A stretch of 64,000 nucleotides of DNA from NCBI GenBank assembly GCA_020055645.1, contig CM034546.1, positions 57,970,001-58,034,000 of the forward strand, read 5' to 3'. The notes under the pieces were generated by a model. It was given only the letters and a program-made list of their open reading frames with translations, made no database searches and had not been told where the DNA came from. A program made the translations under genes and the position numbers. This DNA comes from Tomocerus qinae. Lineage: Eukaryota > Arthropoda > Collembola > Entomobryomorpha > Tomoceridae. Position 1 is the stretch's first letter; every line of letters begins with the position of its first letter. Shown here one piece after another: positions 1-12,708 of this stretch.

Positions 1-2649
1 AGGAGTGACAAGACGGGAAACTTCACCTTCGTAAACAGCAATGGGAAAAGTTTAATTGACCTGATGGTGGTAAACAATAATTGTCTAGAGTATGTTATTG
101 ATTTAAAGGTGCTTAATATTAATGAATCTTCACACTTTCCCATTGCTATTTATTTAGGAAAGGTTGGCAGTACGAGCATTTGGAGAGAGAGTAAATTAAA
201 ATGGAAAGGGTCAAATATGTTGCCTTATCAGAATAAAATGAGATCACTTACCAGTGGAGAGTGCACTTACGCATCTTTCAGACAAGCTATGACACTTGCA
301 GCGGAGGAATCTAACATGAAAATACAGCAAAAAGTTATCCCCGATGCCAGGTGGTTTGACTCAGACTGTAGACGATCCTTAAATAAATGCAAATATCTGA
401 ACAAGCTTGCAAAAAAGAAAAATTGGAATGAAGATTCAATAACTAAATACGCTACAGCTAAAATGGAATACACTAAGCTTCGTAAAAAGAAAGCAAAAGA
501 GTACTATGAAAACCTTCGCCACAAAATGAACAATATCAAACCGTCTATTGAATTCTGGAAATCTGCGAGGTCGCTCCGACATAAGGCCACAAACTATTGC
601 CCCATCACCAACGAAGATTGGCTTGAGTTCTATAAAACAATTACGCCACCAAGAAATTTCACCCAAAAATGCTTCCAGGATGCGGGTAACCAAAGTTTAA
701 CTTCCAGCATCACAAATGAAGAAATAACAGCAGCGATTAAAATACTTCCAAACAACAAAGCACCGGGCCCGGATCAATTATCTAATGAATTTTTAAAAAA
801 TCTACCAGTCGAATCTATCCGTACATTGAAAAATATCTTTAATGGTATTCTGAACACCGAAACACCGCCAGAAGAATGGTCGGAATCCTTAACTGTTATG
901 CTACATAAAAAAGGTTGTATGAACAATCCTGGAAACTATCGTCCAATTGCGTTGCTGAACTCATCGATGAAACTATTTATGTCCATCTTAAAGCGAAGAC
1001 TCACTAAATGGGCGGACGAAGCCAATATCTTGCCAGAAGCACAGGCGGGTTTCAGGAAGGGCCGGGGGTGCGAAGATCAAGTCTTCACTCTAAACAGTGT
1101 CTTACAATTGGGAACCCGTAATTCAAAGAAAGTATACGCTCTGTTTGTTGACTTCTCCCGTGCTTTCCCCAGTATCTCACACAAATTACTTTGGGATCGC
1201 CTTTTTGAGCTAGGAATCTCAGCAAAAATTATACGAATACTACGAAATATTTACTCTCAAGCAAAAACAAAAATTAAGCTGGAAAACGGATATACAGACG
1301 AGATTCCGATAACGGAGGGCCTTCTACAAGGGTGTCCACTCTCACCCCTACTATTCTGTCTCTACATTCACGACTTCAGTAAAGTCTTAGAAAACAGATG
1401 GCAAGGAGTCGAGATCAACTCACAGCTTACAATTCATGCTTTATTATTTGCAGATGACGCCGTAGTAGTCTCGAACAACAAATACAGTTTAAGACGAAAA
1501 ATTAGAGACTTGCAAAAATACTTCGAATCTCTCAAACTCCAGGTAAATCTTGCGAAAACGAAAATTGTTGTTTTTCGGAGAGGAGGACCTTTAGAAAAGC
1601 ACCTAAACTTCTCCTACCAAGGAAAGAAGATTGAAATCGTTAATGAATACACTTATCTTGGCGTCCCCTTCTCCTCGTCCTGCAAATTTCTTAAGGCCTC
1701 ATCATATTTCAAAAAAGACGTATGCTGCCCAATCCGCTGTAAGTGATCTCATTTATAAAGGTGGTATAGTAAAACTTGGGGTAAAAACAAGACTTTTTGA
1801 TTCCATTGCTCATTCTTCATTGCTCTACTGCAGCCAGATATGGAGCTTAAATTATCTAGATTTAATTGAAATTAACCAAAACCAGTTTTTAAGGAAAGTT
1901 TTAGGCGTAAAATCAACTGTCCCAGGGTGTATAGCCCGTCTTGAAACCTCTCGTGACAAAACTAAGGTAGAAGTGTATAAAAGATTAATTATGTATTTAT
2001 TTAAGATATTGAATATGGAATCTCATAGATTCCCTAAAATATGCTTTTTCAACTTGTTAGGCTAAGTTACGCAGACAAGGATCCAACATTCAATTGGTCC
2101 CTTCATTGTAGCATGATATTCAAAGTTTTAAACTTGTTACATTTATGGAATGACCTAAATCCTCTTACAATAGCCTTGCAATATGAATTAATATGTAAAT
2201 CAATAAAGGATTTTTGTAAAGCAGAGGACATTGTAGATCTTAATAACCACGAAAAATATAGTTATTATAAAAACTTCAAAAATGTTACTCTGAATTCTTC
2301 CTCATTTGTAATGAAGTGTGAACTCCCCAGAAATTATGTTACCCTACTTGCGCAATTAAGACTCAACACGGACTCTTTGTTTTACAATAAGACTATCTTT
2401 AAATTTGACGAAAATGAATTGTGCCAAATTTGTAACTTAAAAAACCCTAATACCTTGTTACACTTATTATTAGATTGTCGGATCCATGACCGCTCACTAG
2501 CTCCTTTTCTAATTGATAGCAACCGTTTTGATATACTTCAAATTATTGATTCTAATAATTATGAGAAAATTAAATCTTTAATCAAATTTGTTATGACCGC
2601 GCTAAATAGAATTAAGATGTTAAACCAATTTGAAATTGACATTATGTAA
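1..2649 (+). pseudogene. Reverse-transcriptase ORF2 of the non-LTR element, frameshifted
   Basis: Frame 1 runs from the window edge to a stop at 1746. It carries the palm-domain motifs AGFRKGRG, YALFVDFSRAFPS, LLQGCPLSPLLF and the catalytic LLFADDAVVVS. Downstream homology continues in another frame (about 1690-2065) and then returns to frame 1 (about 2041-2649). This last part ends in a retroelement-type zinc knuckle of the form C-x2-C-x9-H-x4-C (starting CQICNLKNPN). At least two indels, near 1690 and 2050, break the reading frame, so this copy cannot make a full protein as assembled. Role in a live element: target-primed reverse transcription. The start lies outside the window. Confidence 0.85.
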
Positions 2650-3000
2650 GTAGTTATTAAGTTGATGCGTACACTAAGTAAAGATAATCCTAATAGTAAT
2701 CTGTTCTGATCTGCTGGTGCAGAGTGTAATTTTCATATCCAAAAGGATGGGTATGTCCTGGTAATTCGTGTGGCTTAGGGAGGGGGCGAAAGCATCCGTC
2801 CACACGTTAGTAGAAGAGGTATTTTATTTACCCAATGTAAATGGGATATTTCTTACGAAGTTATCAGTTATTCGGCTAGCAAATCTGTATTACTAGTATA
2901 TTATCTTATATTTAACGTATGTATAATATTGTCATGCTCTATGGGCCATTGCTCGTCAAGTGCATTAAATAAAATCTTATCAATCAATCAAATCAAAATC
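1..3000 (+). mobile_element. Non-LTR (LINE-type) retrotransposon, 5' end outside the window
   Basis: The sequence is open from base 1 and starts inside the tail of an AP-like endonuclease domain (serine/histidine-containing stretch NINESSHFPI). A reverse transcriptase and a C-terminal zinc knuckle follow. After the last stop (2649) comes about 350 bp of 3' UTR, ending near 3000 in short ATCA/AATC repeats, which is the usual low-complexity tail of such elements. No LTRs are seen. The clade (I, R1 or Jockey-like) cannot be fixed without a search. Confidence 0.85.
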
Positions 3001-4171
3001 AATGTTATGGTAATGATAGGATTAAGAAGTGAATCAGTAATTCTAAAATTGCTTACAAACAAATCTATTCAGTATTGTTCAAAAGGCTTTTTTACTAAGG
3101 ACTAAGACTCATCAAAATAAATTTAAAACTTCAGTATTTTGTTAGATTTTTGAGTTACTCTTCAGTATATCACAAAATTTTCTTCATATAACACTAAACT
3201 TAAATAAAATAATAACTATGATTACTACCTTATATATATACAATATTTTATTATTAAACGGGAAGTGTTTGTTTAGGCAATTAAAATTGTTTGTATTAAC
3301 TTGAACACTGGTTTAGAAAATATTGTTAGTAGATATTTGGTGCTTCTAGTACGTTTTATGTTAATAAGGCATTTACATCAACAAAATTGGCTTTTGCTGT
3401 CTGTATTAACATCAATTCCTAGAAATAGTGCGAGCTCTTACATTACAAGTAGTAAAGTATTGGTTTGAAGTAAGACAGAGGTTGCACTTTTTAAAAATCA
3501 TGCCGCATGAAATACACAGAACATACTATGACTCGCTTTTTAGGGACCTAACTTAACCTAATTAAAACAATAACATTGATAGATATATGTACAAGCAACA
3601 TTCTGCTTTACTTCAACCAAAATATTACTTTCTTTCTACATTGTCTACAGGGTTTGCTTTACCATTAGTGTCCGCATGACCATTGGTTCCTTAGAAGATT
3701 ATTTTCTAAGAAAACACACCCAATTCCATTGATTGAGACTTTACTTTGGAACGCTTATAATACCTGAGAAAGTGGCTTAGTCACTTTATTATTTAATGCA
3801 TGTAAAGAATAATTTCTTAAGGATAAATTGCTTGGTGATGTGTTTTTGGGTAGGTAACATACAAAGTATCAAGCATCTAAATTGACTCCAATAAAATGTC
3901 TAATCCAATTAAAAGACTGTTGTAAATGTACTAAGTACTAACTAAGAGAAAATACTGTGCAAGTTGTAATTTTATGTTTGCAAATAATAAATGTCAAAGA
4001 AGAATGAAATATACATAATGATGTTAAATATGTTTAAAATTAAAGCGTATTGAATAATTCTTAAATAAAGCCGTGAACAAAAAGCTTATACAATTGCATG
4101 ATCACAAAAAATCATATTTCGCATATAGGGTGTATGCCGTATGCATTGTAAAACGTAATAAAAAGTTGTTT
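3001..4171. other. AT-rich intergenic stretch, nothing recognised
   Basis: About 1.2 kb between the LINE tail and the first receptor gene. There is no open frame of note and no inverted repeat or tandem array that I could see. It presumably holds the 3' flank of the minus-strand gene that ends at 4172. Confidence 0.6.
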
Positions 4172-5438
4172 TTAGAATGCAAGAAGAAGATTGATGGTAT
4201 TTACTGTAAGCGTAGCAATAAATGTCATAACAGTTGACCTTCTGACATTGAAGAAAGGTCCCACTGATATTTGTATCCCTGGAGAACCTAGCAGCCATCT
4301 TCTCGTGTAGTTATCACCCAGAAGAGCCCAATTCCTTTTGAATTCCGAGGAAACAATACTTATATCCGAAGCGTTTGGAATTACAAAAAAGAATGAAACA
4401 AGTATAATGACACTTATCATAGGGAAAACAAGAAAAATTGGCATTTTCACAACTCCGTACATCTTAAATGTAAATGAATTGCAAATAATACTAATTATAA
4501 ATGATCCTCCAAGCAAAAGCGAGGATACAATATAGAATAGTTTGTTGAAAAGGGAATAAAGAACTCTGAATATATCATGGGCTTTTCTAACCCTCCTGCA
4601 TGTTGCCACGGATGGTCTACTTGTGCCATTTTTAACAGCTATATCATAAGTCAAATACCTGAGCCAACATTCACATGTATATACACAAATGATACAGAAA
4701 ATGTCTACGAATGTTAAAACAGACATGACAAAACCCACTACCATTAAAACAAAACTGTAGCAAAGCAATTGAAAACAGATACTAGAACGCAGCAATGATA
4801 AGAAGAATTGTCCAATAAAAGGAGTTTCATCCAGGAAGCGAAGTAAAGGTGAATTCTTGCTCCAAACAATAAAAGCAGATCCTAGTAAACTAATACTGAC
4901 AGTCATAAGTGGGGTAAGAAGACAGATGACATTTCCAATAAATGCTGAACTTTCAAAAGTCCGTGGCGTTCTTCGTTCATACCGAAACAAATCTGTATCC
5001 AAAAAAAGATAATTAATTGCTGCAGTGAATTTATATACCTACCATTTAAATTTTATTATCAATTTTTATACCCTTCAAATAGTCGTCGATACCAAAAATC
5101 AATGATACGGTTTTAGTAAGCTCTTGTGTTTTATAAACACACAGCACACTGACGCCCAGTGCTATTGCAAAATAAAATAGGCACAAAATGTAAATCAAAA
5201 TTTGTTGAGGCTTAAAATTCTCAACAGGATAGAATATCTGAACTGTCAATCGAGTCACATAATAAATAACAAAAAACAAAATACTGTAGACTCCAAATAA
5301 AGAAATTTTAGACTGATGTTTAGATTTGGTGATCAATAATATCTTTTTCCTTGGATCCCATTGGAAATAGAAAAATTTGAAAAAGCGAACACAGCTGAAG
5401 AAAATAGTGATTCCGAAATACATTCGCTGAGTTATCAT
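4172..5438 (-). CDS. 7TM gustatory-receptor-like chemoreceptor, copy A
   Basis: Two exons on the minus strand: 5438-5072 (start MITQRMYFG) and 4992-4172, joined by a 79-bp phase-1 intron (donor GTATAA, acceptor ACAG). The product is 395 aa, the usual size of arthropod gustatory/odorant receptors. Exon 1 holds two hydrophobic helices and exon 2 five more. The C-terminus STVMTFIATLTVNTINLLLAF has the shape of the short conserved TM7 tail (Thr-aromatic ... Phe) of gustatory receptors. The product would be a membrane ligand-gated cation channel subunit in chemosensory neurons. Family assignment rests on topology, length, clustering and the TM7 tail, not on a search. The start codon is supported by the same MIT(Q/E)R(M/I)YF start in all paralogs. 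The copy is intact; a relic of its last exon lies at 6286. Confidence 0.62.
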
Positions 5439-6285
5439 TTTGACTACTGCTACTCAAGCTTTGGATTTGAAATGGAAACTGCAATAACTTTATGGAATTC
5501 CCCGGTCAACCTGCAGAAAGAAGGTATTTAAATACGTTAAAAGTTATTGTTTTGCACTTCATTAAATTGACACAGAAAAGGATGGTTGTTTGGATTGAAC
5601 CAAAAAATATAGTATGCTTATAAGTCGCCATTAACATGTCGAACGTGCAAAAGTCTGGAAAATTCCCATTCATTTGGATGAACATAGTTGGAGCAATGAG
5701 TGTTTCTACTCAGATTCGTGGTAAACAAGTCACTAGTATTAACTTGCTTTGCAACTTTCAGGTACTTGTTTATGCTTCAAGCTTTACAATGTCATTTTCT
5801 ATAAGAAGACAATTTAGTTTTAATAAGCTAAATGTTCACCTTCCATAGTTGGGCATGTAATATAATATCAAATATGCAAATCCAACGTGTTGTGTATATG
5901 GTAAGAATAAAAAAGCATCGAGAAAGCATTCAATTTAAGCTAAGTGTTAAAAGGCGGTAATCGTATTTACGTATGTTGCTTCTATTACCTTTCGCCCGGA
6001 ACCTTCACAAAATTGAATATATTATAGAAAACATTTTACATTCATAGACACAACAATAACACATTCTGCAGAAAATCTCACTTAAAGTTTAATAAATCTA
6101 ATGACAGTTGAACTTAGAAATGATCTTCAAGAAATCTTGGGTGACAAAAGGCATCTATTCAATTTGTGTTATGCATATGAAAAGAGAAACCCAGAGTTAA
6201 TATAATTTAAATACTATCTAGCCAAACTCAGAGTCAAAGGCCCTAAGCAAGGTTCAGGGTAGCAGTTTTGTACTGCATAATGATG
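5439..6285. other. Intergenic region with a block repeated at 15515-15760
   Basis: Upstream flank of copy A. No coding potential is recognised. Bases about 5985-6235 (starting CCTTTCGCCCGGAACCT) match 15515-15760 imperfectly, showing that the flank belongs to an older local duplication. Confidence 0.55.
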
Positions 6286-6356
6286 ATAAGCGTAGCAATA
6301 ATTGTCATGACAGTTGACTTTTTGACAATGAAGAAAGGTCCCACTAATATTTGTAA
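6286..6356 (-). pseudogene. Relic of the last receptor exon
   Basis: About 70 bp closely match the 3' part of copy A's last exon (about 4207-4278), including the segment encoding GPFFNV-like and STVMTF-like residues. The rest of the gene is missing. It is a leftover of an additional tandem copy. Confidence 0.7.
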
Positions 6357-6748
6357 TTTGTATCCCTGTATGTCTTTTATGAATGCTAGAATTACTTAAG
6401 TTAGTTTTGTTAGTTACTATTATGCATAAGGTGATTATTCCTATAGTACAGTAATCATTAATCAATAAACAGCGGCAGAGTGAAAATATAGTAGAAAATT
6501 AATACAAAGAAAAACATATGTGGGTGTTCCAAATAAAAGTGGACACGTACTGTCTTAAGTATATGCAATAGGGGTATATAGTTCACCTGCATATTACGAT
6601 AGTAAAAGACTAGAAGTTTACATATTTATTGTTTACCTTAACATTTCTTACATTTTCTTTTTTAATTTTTCAACACTTTTTTTTGCGGAAGACAATATTT
6701 ATTTCCCAATAAAGATTCGCCATGAAAATTTATTAGTTGAAAAATTTT

Positions 6749-8147
6749 TTAAAACGCAAGAAGAAGATTCACGGTGTTGATAGTGAGACAAGCAATGAAG
6801 GTCATGACGGTGGATCTTCTCATATTAAAGAAAGGACCAATCGGTATTTTGAGTGCTGGAGAGCCGACCAGCCATCTCCTTGTGTAATCATCACCGAAGA
6901 GAAGCCAATTCTTCTTGAAATCCAAGGATACGATATTTATATCGGAAGCATTTGGCACCATGAAAAAGAACGTGAGTAGTAAAATAAAACTTAAAGTGGG
7001 AAATAATAGAAAAATTGGCATTTTTACAATTCCATACATCTTAAAAGTGCAAAAATTACATATCATACTAATGACAAATAATCCTCCAAGCACAACTGGA
7101 GCAACTACATGAAGTTGATTGCTGGCAATCGTCTCAAGAACACGAAGTATATCATATGCTTTCCTAACCCGCTTGCATGTTGCCTGAGAAGGTCTGATTC
7201 TGTCTTTGCTATGGACAATACTGTATGTAATATACCTAAGCCAACATTCAAATGCATAAAAATCAATAATACAAAAAATATCTGCGAAGGTGAAAATAGA
7301 CATTAAATGTACCATTCCCACCAGGAAAACACTAAACCAAACCAATTGAACAAATAAATTAGAACGAAGTAATGACAACAAGAATTGGCCAACGAAAGGA
7401 GTTTCACCCACTAAACGGTAAAAAGTGAATCTGTGCTCCAAACAAGGAAAGCAGATCCTAGTAAGCTTATGCCAATGGTTAGAAGTGGAGTAAGAAGGCA
7501 GACAACATTCCCGATAAAATCGAAATGTTCGAAAGGCCGCGGTTTCTCTTTTCGTACCGAAACGTTTCTGTAATCAAACAAACGCAAAATATTATTTACA
7601 AGTTCCAAGGCTTTGATTTGGAAGATTTATTTGAGCCACACCCTAATTTAGCTATAATAAATTCCGCACTGACCATGTTAAAATTTATAATTTTCGAGGA
7701 ATACACACAAATTATAATTATTCCCCAAATGTATTTACAGGTAAACATTTTAATGATTTGTGTAATACGTACCTTGGAAGTATTTGTCGATCTCAAAAAT
7801 CAAAGTCGTGGTTTTAGCCAACTCATGCGTATTATGAACCAACATAATACTAATGCCCAGCGCTATTGCCAAGTAAAACATTGCTAGTATGTAAATCAAA
7901 ATTTATTGAGGTTCAAAATGTTGAACTGGGTAAAAGATATGCACAATCAATCTAATAGTACAGTAAAGACGGAATAAGAAAATGAAGAAGATTGTTGATT
8001 GGGAAACTTGAGACAGCCTTTTTGATTTGGCAACCAATAAAACTTTTTTCTGCGACTCCCATTGTCCCATTCTAACGGAAACAGCTTGAATAAATGTACG
8101 AATCTAAAGAATATAGTAATTCCGAAATACATTCGCTGGGTTATCAT
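6749..8147 (-). pseudogene. 7TM gustatory-receptor-like chemoreceptor, copy B (broken)
   Basis: Orthologous in position to copy C. Exon 2 (7588-6749) is split by a 1-bp deletion near 7425-7430, so WSTDS is followed by the wrong frame; the downstream frame resumes at GETPFVGQF. Exon 1 (about 8141-7770) starts with MITQRMYFG. It is broken by an extra 8-bp piece near 8060 and by a TAA stop near 7905 where copy C reads Gln-Gln. The 3' 550 bp of exon 2 is almost identical to copy C although the rest has diverged (see findings). As assembled it cannot make a receptor. Confidence 0.75.
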
Positions 8148-9309
8148 TTTCGATTTTTTGTCACTTCAGACTAGACTGATCTATGTTGTATTTATTTGCC
8201 CTAAAATTATTTAAAACAAGTCAACTAAATACAGTAAAAACTGATTTTAAGTCTAGAATTTTAGTATGACTACACAAGTATGGATTATTTTGCCGAGTGA
8301 GTTTTATAATTATTATTGCTTATGTCATGTATAAAAGGTTAGAAAAATCCCATCATATTAAATGAAATAAACATTTAGATATCGTACATCAATAGTTTAT
8401 TGTTTGCTTCAGTTAAGTGACGTATGCGGACTGGTTTTATACTTTTTGCGAATTATAATATTTTTTAATCCTGTAATATAATATACTGAGCTTATATTAT
8501 AACATCCTACTATATATACAAGGAATATCATAAACAAAATTAAATAGGTTAGAATAGGATTGAAGTTTATTATTGACATGGTTTAGGCTCAACATTAATT
8601 TAAATTGATGGAGACAAGGAATACGCTAACGCAAGAAATATTATTAAACTTGGAGCCGCAAAACAATCAATATAGAGGCTAGACTATTTTATTTGCCTTT
8701 CTGTGCTAGAAAATACTCAGTTTAACTGAGCATTGTAAAACTTTTGTTAACTAAACTTCAAAACATATTTTAATCATAATACCTAATTGTAAACGATCAA
8801 ATTATTGGAAAGTTGTATAGGTTCATCTGACCGGTGACACGATAATTCAGAATAAAATCTTAATCATTTATATGTGTCAACCAGCAGATGTTGCACCGGT
8901 GGCAGAAGCTGCTAATTAAGTTCCTTAAGTGCTAAATAAATTAATAAAATTCAATTAGCCTGATATTGAATATCAAATAAAGAAATAGATTATACAATAT
9001 TCAACTTATTTAAATTCTTTATAGGGAATTTAACTAAGTATGAGGAATACTCCAACCAATGATATATAGCAATCTTGATTTACAAAATTGCTCTTGAATA
9101 TTAAATATAATATCTTATATAATGTAATATACTATTATATTTTATACAATAATATAGGTATATCTTATCTTATAATATTGAGACTCTTAAACTATTAATG
9201 ATAATAATAAATGATATTGAAGTATATTGAGACTCTTTAAAAATAGTTTTGTAAATAGTGGCAAATCGATAAGTACCTATTTCTCTCCATCTCGTCCCTA
9301 TAAACAATA
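8148..9309. other. Intergenic spacer within the duplication
   Basis: AT-rich DNA between copies B and D, matching 22040-23200 with scattered indels. It contains runs of TATAAT-type repeats near 9110-9180. No gene recognised; it likely holds the promoter of copy B and the 3' flank of copy D. Confidence 0.6.
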
Positions 9310-10884
9310 TTAAAATGCAAGAAGAAGCGTGATAGTATTATTCACAATGGCAGCAATGAATGTCATGATGGTGGCTCTTTGGATAGGAAAGAATGGTCCT
9401 ATTGACACTTTTAAGGGTAAACATCCTCTCACCCATCTTCTCGTGTATTCGTCACCCAACAGACGCCAATTGCTTTTGAAATTTTTAGACACGATATTCA
9501 TTTCAGCCGCAGAAGATAAACCAAAATAATAGGACAACAAAAGTATAACACTTCCCATGGGAAATAGTAGAAAAATTGGCATTTTTATCGCCCGGTACAT
9601 TTTAATAGAGCAATAATGACCCACAAGACTCATCACAAACCCTCCGCCTAATACCAAAGGTCCAACTATATGAATTTGTCGGTTAGCCTCAGTTTCAATC
9701 ACTCTTAAAATATCATATACCTTCCTAACCCGAGTGCAAGTTACCAGCATAGATAATGATGATCGTACTTTTTCCGAGAGTGTTTTGGGGACAATTTCGT
9801 AAGCTGTATACCTAAGCCAGTTTTTCAACGAATAAATAGTAATGATAACTAAAATGTCACTCAAAAGCAAAACTGACAACGCAAACAAAACAATTAACCA
9901 AATAATACAGAAAAGAATAACTTGTAAAACCATATTTGAATAAATAAGTGAGAGAAGGAAAGGGCCAAGCAAAGGAATTTCCTGCAGAAAACGAATCAAA
10001 GGCGAATCCGGACTCCAAACTCCAAAGCCAGCTGCTAGGGTTCCCACTATGACTGTAGTTGGCGTGAGAAGACAAAGGGCGTTGCCAATCCTCCTCGACG
10101 ACATTACATTGCACTTCGGTTTTATTTCTTCTGATTTGAATACACCTGTCAGAGTTCTTCATCGTATTATAAAGTTTTATATTATATTACACTAAATATT
10201 TGCTGCGCCAGTGACCAAATTTAAGACAATAATTACCGTAAATTATTGCCTCCCCTCTCCTACGTGAAAGAGCAACAATTAAATTCGTTTGGAGTACTAT
10301 ATACGTATTTAGCTTATCCTTTGAATATATTTCTTAAACTTTAATTTGTGCTTTTATGCTATTAAATTCTTTCCCTGCATCCTATAACCTACTTTCCTTT
10401 AGAGTTTATAAACTACCAATATACAATAGAATTGCATTGGTATAGCTATTCCTTTGCAATGTTTTATATTTGTCAAAATAAGTGCAATGGTAGCATACAT
10501 ATAAAAATAAACAATCATACCTTGACAATAATCGTCGAAACGGAAGACCAAATTAGTGATTTTACAAATATCGTGCTTCGCATTTCGCATTGCGAGATGA
10601 AAAACAATTACCATCGCGTTTAGGAAAAGACACAAAATATATATCAGAATTTGGTGTGGTTCGAAATTTGGAACCGGGTAAAATAGTTGCACAGCTAATC
10701 GAAGAAAAATGTATATTTCATCGAAAAGTACTAAACTAATTACAAATGACACCAGTGGCACCCATTTGGATTTTGTTACAGAAAGCACTTTTTTATTTGG
10801 ATCCCACTGGAAATAAAAAATTTTAAAACGGTCTACACAACGAAAAAAAATAAATAGAGAAAAATAAATTCTCTCTGTTATCAT
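9310..10884 (-). CDS. 7TM gustatory-receptor-like chemoreceptor, copy D
   Basis: Exons 10884-10521 (start MITERIYFS) and 10145-9310, with a phase-1 intron of 375 bp (donor GTATGA, acceptor GACAG). The product is 399 aa. It has seven hydrophobic segments and the TM7 tail ATIMTFIAAIVNNTITLLLAF. A cytoplasmic loop with CTRVRKVYDILRVI matches the C.RVRKA.DI.RVL loop of copies A-C, so D/E form a second subfamily in the same cluster. It is close to copy E (about 95% in exon 2 by eye). An in-frame Met at 10104 inside exon 2 is not the start, because exon 1 is conserved in all copies. Intact; expected to be a sensory-neuron membrane receptor; ligand unknown. Confidence 0.62.
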
Positions 10885-11979
10885 ATTCGCTTTTAGTTTA
10901 GTAGATTTTTTTCTCCAAGTAGTGTTCACTAGACTGAAATGGAATAGAAAATGGAAGTGAACCATATTTAACATACATATAGTTTAACGGACTGCTTTAT
11001 ATAGCACTCTATTTATATCATAAAATTGAATCTACTTGAATGGATATTCGTTGTACCTGCAAAATAAACCTTATTCAAGCAACAGTTATTAAGTTAATGA
11101 ATTTCGAAGGTAGTAAAATGGTCTTACTAGGTGAGTTTAGCTTTATTTTCTTCTCTCTCAGGCATTAATTAATTGCAATATATTTTAGGGAATAATATAT
11201 GGCAAAATGAATTTGAATAACAATGAAAATACACAACAAACAAAGATGTATTTTTATTAACGTACCTGACAGGTAAAAACACACTTCTAGCAAATACAAA
11301 AACACAATATTCGTTAAGGTTGGTTCTACGGATCTTCATTACGTTTCGCAAAATCTTCCTACCTCCATTACCACAAGGCGTACGAACCCAAATTTGAAAT
11401 TGAAGATTCTTCGACTTATTATCTAGTGAGCCTAGTCCTTATAATTTTTTTAAACGGAAATAAAATAGTATTTTTTGATTTTTGAAAATAAAAAGTTGAG
11501 TCATTTTCTGCAAAAGTTAATACATGCAAAAGAGCCTGTGAGACAGATACATTACATCGGTAGGCGTTACTAATGATGTAATTGAGAAAAGTAAGCTCTA
11601 GGTTCACTAGATATTTTTCTTCTCTTTCTTTTTGGTATCTTTACAAAATCCCCAAAAGTGACCCCAAAAGGTCAAATCACGATTTTCAGTTATTAGATGA
11701 GAGGATTGATATCATTGAGTAGGATGTCACTCTATTACCAACAGCAAATAGGAAAACCTGAAATGAAAAGTTTTGCGGCTGATTTGTGATTGCGTTTGCC
11801 AGTTATATTACCCATAATGTTACAATATGCTTAGCATAATGTGTTCGTAATAAAATAATGATCATAATGTTTTTGTAACAGGGTGGTTTTAAATTTTCAA
11901 TATTCTGTGGTATAAAAAATTGATTCATTTTGTGACACGGAACAAAGAGTAGGTATTATGGTGTATAATACAATACACT
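10885..11979. other. Upstream flank of copy D and unassigned DNA
   Basis: Up to about 11317 this matches the upstream flank of copy E (24801-25225) and probably holds the promoter. From 11317 the sequence is specific to block 1. I see no gene in it. Confidence 0.5.
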
Positions 11980-12708
11980 GGAAGAACCCCTAATTGTTAA
12001 CACCTTTTTGTCAACCCTCTTTTGTCAACAACATTTTTTACGGTTTTTTTGTCAACACCTTTTTGACAACACCAAGACTCTTTTTGTCAACACGTTATAA
12101 GGAAATATACTCCTTATAAATGTGGGCAGTTTACGTTGTACAGTTCATGTAAGATATTGGGTTTTGTTGTTACATTCCTCTCCTAATCTTAGTTACTGCC
12201 TGGGTTGATTACCATTTTATGCATAATCAGATATTTCAATTGCTGGTAATGAATGCAAGGGGGAATAGAAGGTAAGTCTCTGACTATGAAATTTATTTGT
12301 TCTTGTCTCTTCAAGCTGTGCACTACACAATAATACATAAGGAAAAAATGGCATCGTATTTATATTTTTCTTTATTTACTTCCGAAACGAAGAATAAAGT
12401 GACCCAAACACTACTGGCTAGAAACGGTTATATTTATAGTCTAAGAACTCAAATACCAGAAAAAAAGTACTGGTCATGTACAGAAAGGGATATATGTAGT
12501 GCAGTAGTGGTAGAAGAAAACGTAGAGTTTGCTGAAAGAGTAAAAGGTTGGGTAGACGGAAGGAATTCTTAGGCAATACAATAAGTTCAATGTATAAAAA
12601 TTTCTGTTGGCAAAAAAGGAAAAGAGGTGTTGACAAAAAGGAAAAGCGTGTTGACAAAAAGTACTTTTGATGTGTTGGGATTTTAGTGTTGACAATTAGG
12701 GGGTGAAT
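11980..12708. mobile_element. MITE with 9-bp target duplication (Mutator-like size)
   Basis: The element is bounded by direct repeats CAATACACT at 11971-11979 and 12709-12717. Its ends form an inverted repeat around CCCCTAATTGT(T/C)AACAC. Sub-terminal copies of TTTTTGTCAACAC recur at both ends in opposite orientation. The small open frames inside show no transposase motif, so it is non-autonomous. A 9-bp duplication is typical of Mutator-like elements; the superfamily is inferred from this alone. Confidence 0.75.

Noticed and set aside
6737-7306. Plus-strand open frames antisense to receptor B, repeated at 20556-21125
   Set aside because: Shadows of the receptor exon. They are identical in the two places only because of the conversion tract.
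12297-12572. 91-codon frame inside the 9-bp-duplication MITE
   Set aside because: No recognisable domain, no conservation to test, and it sits between transposon ends.
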